A stretch of DNA of 10,105 bases from an uncultured Bacillota bacterium. Its GTDB lineage: Bacteria > Bacillota > Clostridia > Peptostreptococcales > Anaerovoracaceae. The notes below the pieces were generated by a model that had not been told where the DNA came from, searched no databases, and worked only from the letters and a program-made list of their open reading frames with translations. How positions within the stretch are numbered: the stretch's first letter is position 1; each line of letters opens with the position of its first letter. This document shows positions 5,611 to 10,105 of this stretch, one piece after another. A program made the translations under genes and the position numbers. Where the stretch lies: positions 1-10,105 of the forward strand of contig CAMOXP010000034.1 of assembly GCA_946629205.1 (NCBI GenBank). Reading direction: 5' to 3'.

Positions 5611-6954
5611 ATGTCACAGAATGGACAGCAGCTCCAGTCCGAAAACACCAAAGTAAATTTTGGTAAAGGCTGGATCATCATCTTTTACAGCATGATCATG
5701 TTCTGGTTCCTGATCGGTTTTTCCATCGACGGACAGAACATCGTCATCGACGTATTCGTTAACGCACACTGGAAGGAACTGGGATACTCCGATCCTACAC
5801 TGCTTCACGCGAAACTGCTCGAACTGGCTATGTGGGCCGGATTCATCGGCGTCGTAGCGTACTTCGTGATCGGCCGCATCCTTACCAAGATCGGCGCCAA
5901 GTGGCTGTCAGTCGTCTGTCTGGCACTGGCCGGCGCTTCCTACATCTTCTATGGTCACTCCACAACACTGGGAACATACTTCGCAGGACTGACTCTGGTA
6001 ACCGTATTCATCAACGCTGCAGCTTACCTGGGCGGCGGAAACCTGGTCACCCAGTGGATGCCGAAGAAGAAGGGACTGGCAAACGGTTTCACAACCATGG
6101 GCCACAACCTCGGTTCCGCTCTGTATGTACCGCTTATCGCTGCTCTGATCGGCGCTTACGGCATGGGCAAAGGTATGACGATCACCGGCGTTATCGCTAT
6201 CCTCGTTGCGATCGCTGCGATCTTCATCATTAGAAATACGCCGCAGGAAATGGGCGTGCTTCCTGACAACGTTACACAGGACGTATATGACAGAGAATAC
6301 GCGGATATGTCCGCAGACGCACCAAGCAGATGGACCGTTGGATCCCTGCTGAAGACAAAGGAAATGTGGATCGTCGCTCTGATCATCGGCATCAACCAGA
6401 TGGTAACCACAGGCGTTATGTCACAGCTCGTTCCGAGAAATATCGAGCTGGGATTTGAGCCGAACAAGGCGATCTTCCTGATGACAGTATGCGCGCTGAT
6501 CGGTCTGGCCGGATCCTTCGCATTCGGATTCATCGACCAGAAACTGGGCGTTAAGACCGCGGTAAGAGCATTCCTGCTGTGGTACATGGTTGCTCTGGCC
6601 GTCAACGTACTGTTCAACAACATGACAGGCGGATACATCTGCGTTGCTATGATCGGTGTCGCTATCGGCGCTGCAGCGAACTTCATGACTTCACTGCCGG
6701 CTTCCGTATTCGGACGTCACAGCTTCGATATCGTTTACTCCATCTACTTCCCGATCATGCAGATCGTACTGATGCTGAACTACATCGTCAACGCGACAGC
6801 TTTGAGAGTCACCGGCTCCCTGAGAGGCGCTTACGTTGTATTCATCGGACTGCTGATCGTCAACTTCATCCTGATTTCCGTACTCAACACCAGAAAGTAC
6901 AACCTGGACTACGCGAAGGAAGAAGAAGTAACCGGAGAGCACCACGAAGGTTAA
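5611..6954 (+). CDS. MFS transporter, oxalate/formate antiporter-like
   Basis: This inner-membrane carrier of 447 residues shows twelve predicted hydrophobic segments, at about 20-40, 73-91, 97-115, 121-141, 160-183, 189-208, 251-271, 286-308, 316-336, 341-361, 372-396 and 405-426. A central hydrophilic loop (about 210-250) and a charged C-terminal tail are also visible. The loop after segment 2 (GRILTKIGAKWL) resembles the MFS motif A region, and QWMPKKKGLANGF after segment 4 is typical of the OFA (oxalate/formate antiporter) type subgroup. The substrate is probably a small carboxylate or related organic compound used by the operon; this is inference. CAGGAGAA lies 7 bases before the ATG. 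The gene starts 34 bases after the 89-aa gene. Confidence 0.9.
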   Translation: MSQNGQQLQSENTKVNFGKGWIIIFYSMIMFWFLIGFSIDGQNIVIDVFVNAHWKELGYSDPTLLHAKLLELAMWAGFIGVVAYFVIGRILTKIGAKWLSVVCLALAGASYIFYGHSTTLGTYFAGLTLVTVFINAAAYLGGGNLVTQWMPKKKGLANGFTTMGHNLGSALYVPLIAALIGAYGMGKGMTITGVIAILVAIAAIFIIRNTPQEMGVLPDNVTQDVYDREYADMSADAPSRWTVGSLLKTKEMWIVALIIGINQMVTTGVMSQLVPRNIELGFEPNKAIFLMTVCALIGLAGSFAFGFIDQKLGVKTAVRAFLLWYMVALAVNVLFNNMTGGYICVAMIGVAIGAAANFMTSLPASVFGRHSFDIVYSIYFPIMQIVLMLNYIVNATALRVTGSLRGAYVVFIGLLIVNFILISVLNTRKYNLDYAKEEEVTGEHHEG

Positions 6955-6981
6955 GAAACAACACAAGGAAGGAATAACATA

Positions 6982-8160
6982 ATGGGTAATGTAGTAATCG
7001 TTGCAGCATGCAGAACAGCCGTCGGTTCCCTCGGAGGAATGTATAAGACCATCACTTCACTGGATCTTTCCATTCCGATCATGCAGGAACTGGTCAAGCG
7101 TTCCGGGATCGACCCGGAGATCATCGAGGATGTAATCTGGGGCTGCAACTATCAGAGAACATATTTAGAAAACAATCTGGCACGTGTCGCAGCCGTCAAG
7201 GCCGGCCTGCCGGAGAGTGTTCCAGGCATCACCATTCACCGTAACTGCACATCATCTCTGTCCTCGATCCAGTTTGGTTTCTATCAGATCAAGTCCGGAG
7301 AGGCAGACTGCATCATGGCCGGCGGCGCAGACAGCATGAGCACCGCGCCGCATATGGTCTTCGATGCCCGCTATGGTAAGAAGTATGGCCACATGGAGCT
7401 TCGCGACTCCATGTGGGATTCCTTCACAAACCTGGGCGTCGGCCCGGCTATGGGCATCACCGCTGAGAACGTTGCGGAACGCTATGGCATCACAAGAGAA
7501 GAGATGGACGCGTACGCGCTGCAGAGCCATCAGCGCGCGGTTGCAGCCATCGACGCAGGCAAATTCAAGGACGAGATCGTTCCGATCACGATCAAAGGCA
7601 GAAAGGGCGATACCGTCTGCGATACGGACGAATTCCCGCGCAGAGACACCTCACTGGAGAAGCTGGCGAAACTGAAAGCTACATTCAAGGAAGACGGCAA
7701 AGTGACTGCCGGCAACTCTTCCGGCATGAACGACGCGGCTTCCGGCGTGATCCTGATGGATGAGGATAAAGCGAAGGAACTGGGTGTTCCGATCATCGCG
7801 CGCGTGCTTTCTGTCGGCGCTGTTGGTCTGGACCCGGATTACATGGGACTCGGCCCGATTGGCGCATCCCGCAAGGTTCTGGACAAAGCAGGGCTTACGG
7901 TGGAAGACATCGATCTGTGGGAGATGAACGAAGCGTTTGCTGCGCAGTGTCTCGCCTGCCAGAGAGATCTGGGAATCGACATCGACAAGCTGAACGTCAA
8001 CGGCGGCGGCATCTCCATCGGTCACCCGGTTGGAGCGACCGGTGCCAGACTGGTAGTCACTCTGGTCCACGAACTGAAAAGGAGAGACCAGAAGTACGGA
8101 ATCGCAACACTGTGTGCCGGCGGCGGCATGGGTGTCGCAGTTCTGGTCGAAATGGTGTAG
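6982..8160 (+). CDS. Thiolase (acetyl-CoA acetyltransferase family)
   Basis: This 392-residue cytoplasmic enzyme is the normal length for thiolases of the acetoacetyl-CoA/3-ketoacyl-CoA type, which cleave a 3-ketoacyl-CoA with CoA or run the Claisen condensation in reverse. The catalytic set is complete: nucleophile C89 in IHRNCTSSLSS, the NEAF motif (316-319), H348 in GGGISIGHPVGATGAR, and C378 in LCAGGGMG. The segment after the nucleophile (CTSS) differs from the common CASG/CGSG, as noted in the findings. Next to a beta-keto acid cleavage enzyme that releases acetoacetate, cleavage of acetoacetyl-CoA to two acetyl-CoA is the obvious role. A pathway-specific 3-ketoacyl-CoA is equally possible. 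AAGGAAGGA lies 8 bases before the ATG. Confidence 0.94.
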   Translation: MGNVVIVAACRTAVGSLGGMYKTITSLDLSIPIMQELVKRSGIDPEIIEDVIWGCNYQRTYLENNLARVAAVKAGLPESVPGITIHRNCTSSLSSIQFGFYQIKSGEADCIMAGGADSMSTAPHMVFDARYGKKYGHMELRDSMWDSFTNLGVGPAMGITAENVAERYGITREEMDAYALQSHQRAVAAIDAGKFKDEIVPITIKGRKGDTVCDTDEFPRRDTSLEKLAKLKATFKEDGKVTAGNSSGMNDAASGVILMDEDKAKELGVPIIARVLSVGAVGLDPDYMGLGPIGASRKVLDKAGLTVEDIDLWEMNEAFAAQCLACQRDLGIDIDKLNVNGGGISIGHPVGATGARLVVTLVHELKRRDQKYGIATLCAGGGMGVAVLVEMV

Positions 8161-8199
8161 AGACAGGCGATAGAACGCTTTAAGAAAGGACCAAATAGA

Positions 8200-9045
8200 A
8201 TGTTCGAAACAAGAAGATCAAATCACAAGGAAAAAGTAATTATTACAGCAGCACTGACTGGTGCTGTCACAACGAAAAACGACAATCCGGCACTTCCGAC
8301 GCAGCCGGATGAAATCGTCGAATCCGCATGGAAATGCTATGAAGCAGGTGCCGCTACAGTGCACATCCATGTCAGAAACGAGGATGATACTGCCAGCATG
8401 CGCTTTGACAGATTCGAAGAAATCGTTACGAAGCTGAGAGATCAGAAATTCCCGGGCATCATCAACCTGACGTCCTCAGGCGGCCAGGGATTCAGCTGGG
8501 ATGAGCGTATCAAACCGTTCAAAGAGCTGAAGCCCGAAATGGCATCCTTCGATGCCGGAACCATGAACTGGCTGAACACGGTCGTCTTCATGAACGAGCC
8601 GGGCTTCCTTGAGAAGTGCGGAGAAGTCATGCAGGAAGTAAATGTCAAGCCGGAGATCGAGGTCTTCGACATGGGTATGCTGAACACAGCCAAGTACTAC
8701 CTGAAGAAGGGAATCATTCAGGGACCGGCGCACTTCCAGCTCTGCCTGGGCGCTCCGGGCGGTATGGAAGCGACCACGGAAAACCTGGTATACCTGGTCA
8801 ACCACCTGCCGGAAGACTGCACATGGAGCACCTTCGGCATCGGCAGAGGCGCCAATGAGATCCTGCTTTCCGGTATTGCCATGGGCGGCAACGTACGTGT
8901 CGGACTGGAAGATAACGTTTATTATAACAAGGGCGTTCTGGCAGAATCCAACGAACAGTTCGTTGCAAGAGTTGTCAGACTCGTTAAGGAAATGGGCAAA
9001 GAGCCTGCGACACCGGAAGAAGCCAGAGAAATCCTTGGGGTATAA
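8200..9045 (+). CDS. Beta-keto acid cleavage enzyme (BKACE; 3-keto-5-aminohexanoate cleavage family)
   Basis: This 281-residue TIM-barrel enzyme belongs to the BKACE family. Members condense a beta-keto acid with acetyl-CoA and split it to acetoacetate and a new acyl-CoA. The founding member Kce acts in lysine fermentation. Metal-site residues known from Kce have visible counterparts: H55 and H57 in ATVHIHVRN, and E237 in VRVGLEDNVYYNKG. The N-terminal VIITAALTGA and the LTSSGGQG, LCLGAPGGM and STFGIGRG motifs are also family-typical. Family members accept many different beta-keto acids and the substrate cannot be read by eye. The absence here of the other lysine-fermentation genes (kamA, kdd, kal) argues against simple Kce function. 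AAGAAAGGA lies 9 bases before the ATG, and the gene starts 39 bases after the thiolase. Confidence 0.93.
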   Translation: MFETRRSNHKEKVIITAALTGAVTTKNDNPALPTQPDEIVESAWKCYEAGAATVHIHVRNEDDTASMRFDRFEEIVTKLRDQKFPGIINLTSSGGQGFSWDERIKPFKELKPEMASFDAGTMNWLNTVVFMNEPGFLEKCGEVMQEVNVKPEIEVFDMGMLNTAKYYLKKGIIQGPAHFQLCLGAPGGMEATTENLVYLVNHLPEDCTWSTFGIGRGANEILLSGIAMGGNVRVGLEDNVYYNKGVLAESNEQFVARVVRLVKEMGKEPATPEEAREILGV

Positions 9046-9060
9046 ATAAGGAGAATCGAG

Positions 9061-9582
9061 ATGAACGAAGTAATCAGAGCCATCAAAGAAAGACGGAGCA
9101 TCCGTGCTTACAAAAACGAGCAGATCACTGACGCGCAGCTGGACGCTATTCTGGAAGCCGGCGCTTACGCAGCAAGCGGAATGGGAAAGCAGGCAACGGT
9201 CATCGTACCGGTTCAGGATCCGGAAGTCATCGCCATGATGAGCGGATTGAACGCGAAGGTGATGGGTATGGATATTGATCCGTTTTACGGGGCCCCGACG
9301 GTCGTTGTTGTCTTTGCGAATGCTGAGGAAACGGCAACACCGGTCGAAGACGGAAGCCTTGTGATCGGAAACATGATGCTGGCTGCCTTTTCGGAAGGCG
9401 TTGATTCCTGTTGGATCCACAGAGCCAAGGAAGTCTTCGAGACAGAGGCAGGAAAGGCTCTCAAGGCGAAATGGGGCATTGGGGAAGGATTTGTCGGTAT
9501 CGGCAACTGCATTCTCGGTTACAGGGACGGCGATCTGCCGCCTGCTCCCGAAAGAAAGCCCGGCAGAATCGTCAGAGTATAA
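9061..9582 (+). CDS. Nitroreductase-family FMN oxidoreductase
   Basis: This 173-residue protein is typical in length for the compact nitroreductase family, usually homodimeric FMN enzymes using NAD(P)H. The N-terminal ERRSIRAY (R11, R12, S13, R15) is the usual phosphate/FMN contact. EDGSLVIGNMMLAAFSEGVDSCWIHR is the conserved central helix, and VGIGNCILGYRDGDLPPAPERK the C-terminal FMN-binding turn. The family also reduces enones, quinones and other electron-poor compounds and need not act on a nitro group. In this operon, reduction of a pathway intermediate such as an unsaturated ring or acyl compound is plausible but inferred. AAGGAG lies 7 bases before the ATG, and the gene starts 15 bases after the BKACE gene. 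Confidence 0.93.
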   Translation: MNEVIRAIKERRSIRAYKNEQITDAQLDAILEAGAYAASGMGKQATVIVPVQDPEVIAMMSGLNAKVMGMDIDPFYGAPTVVVVFANAEETATPVEDGSLVIGNMMLAAFSEGVDSCWIHRAKEVFETEAGKALKAKWGIGEGFVGIGNCILGYRDGDLPPAPERKPGRIVRV

Positions 9583-9617
9583 ACACGAAACCATAATAGT
9601 CAGAAAGGAGTATAACG

Positions 9618-10105
9618 ATGTCAGAAATTTACGAAAGACATACACGCGAAGAAAATTATGCACATACCAATGACTGGAAGAAGCCTTATGACGGCAGTAT
9701 CTTCGAGATGTTCAAGGATGGACAGTTTGAACTGATCGACCTCTCCAATCCGTTCGGAAGAGGCAATCCGCTCTGGCCGTCCAACGGCGACTTCCATATC
9801 GACAGAGTGCAGCATATGCCGATGCACTACAGACTGCTGCAGACATTCAACTCTTTCCATATGCATAACTCCACGCACGCTGACTCCCCGTCACACGTTA
9901 TTCCGGAAAGTCCGTTCACCCATGAACTGCCGATCCAGAACTACTTCGGCGAGGCAGTATGCCTGGATATCCCGAAGGGAAAGTGGGAAATGATCACCGT
10001 AGAAGATATCGAAGAAGCTGCCAAGAAGGTTCCCGGCGGCATCAAGGAAGGTGACTGGGTACTGCTGAACACCGGTACACACAGACGCTGGGGCGAGAAC
10101 GAAGA
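9618..10105 (+). CDS. Cyclase/kynurenine-formamidase-like hydrolase, 3' end cut by the window
   Basis: The frame is open from the ATG at 9618 to the window edge, giving 162 complete residues. AAGGAG (9605-9610) lies 7 bases before the ATG, and the gene starts 35 bases after the nitroreductase. It belongs to the cyclase superfamily (Pfam Cyclase), metal-dependent hydrolases that include kynurenine formamidase and isatin hydrolase. The hallmark HxxTHxDxPxH is complete at 83-93: H83, T86, H87, D89, P91 and H93. An early FELIDLSNPF and a later GDWVLLNTGTHRRWG are also family features. Its presence suggests hydrolysis of an amide, cyclic amide or lactone in the pathway, substrate unknown. The leader of about 37 residues before the core fold is not cleavable-signal-like. 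Confidence 0.88.
   Translation, partial: MSEIYERHTREENYAHTNDWKKPYDGSIFEMFKDGQFELIDLSNPFGRGNPLWPSNGDFHIDRVQHMPMHYRLLQTFNSFHMHNSTHADSPSHVIPESPFTHELPIQNYFGEAVCLDIPKGKWEMITVEDIEEAAKKVPGGIKEGDWVLLNTGTHRRWGENE

Noticed and set aside
1..10105. CRISPR arrays, insertion sequences, tRNA or rRNA genes, prophage genes
   Set aside because: No spaced direct repeats, transposase or integrase frames, or tRNA/rRNA-like sequences were seen on either strand.

Overview
The window reads like a chromosomal segment of an anaerobic Bacillota (class Clostridia) genome of moderate GC content. Three things suggest this: the alaS - ireB - ruvX gene order typical of that phylum, strong purine-rich ribosome binding sites (AAGGAG/GGAGG), and an amino-acid-fermenter style catabolic operon. 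A lineage near Anaerovoracaceae/Peptostreptococcales is a guess from gene content only. All recognised genes are on the + strand.

Region 1 (1-3620) is housekeeping. alaS (alanyl-tRNA synthetase), ireB (small regulatory phosphoprotein family) and ruvX/yqgF (Holliday junction resolvase-like nuclease) each have their own sigma-A-type promoter. A clear intrinsic terminator separates ireB from ruvX. The alaS promoter has a perfect inverted repeat inside its spacer.

Region 2 (3621-4007) is a 387-base regulatory interval and the most information-dense non-coding part. It has two sequences matching the sigma-54 (-24/-12) consensus TTGGCAC-N5-TTGCT. The first overlaps the stem of a terminator-like hairpin after ruvX. 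The second lies just upstream of the catabolic operon. Between them are a 12-bp palindrome, a 15-bp perfect inverted repeat built on TGTTGCA/TGCAACA, a second degenerate copy of the same motif, and a GAGCAAA/TTTGCTC dyad. This looks like an enhancer-dependent control region. No enhancer-binding activator gene lies in the window.

Region 3 (4008-10105, open at the right end) is a tightly spaced operon of seven genes: a DUF362 protein with a cysteine cluster, an 89-residue protein of unknown family, an MFS transporter resembling the oxalate/formate antiporter group, a thiolase, a beta-keto acid cleavage enzyme (BKACE, the family of 3-keto-5-aminohexanoate cleavage enzyme), a nitroreductase-family flavoprotein, and the start of a metal-dependent cyclase/kynurenine-formamidase-like hydrolase. 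Together they suggest uptake of a small organic acid or cyclic compound, hydrolysis and/or reduction, cleavage of a beta-keto acid with acetyl-CoA to acetoacetate plus a new acyl-CoA, and thiolytic feeding into acetyl-CoA. The substrate cannot be read from the sequence. The combination, under apparent sigma-54 control, is the best candidate here for an undescribed catabolic pathway.
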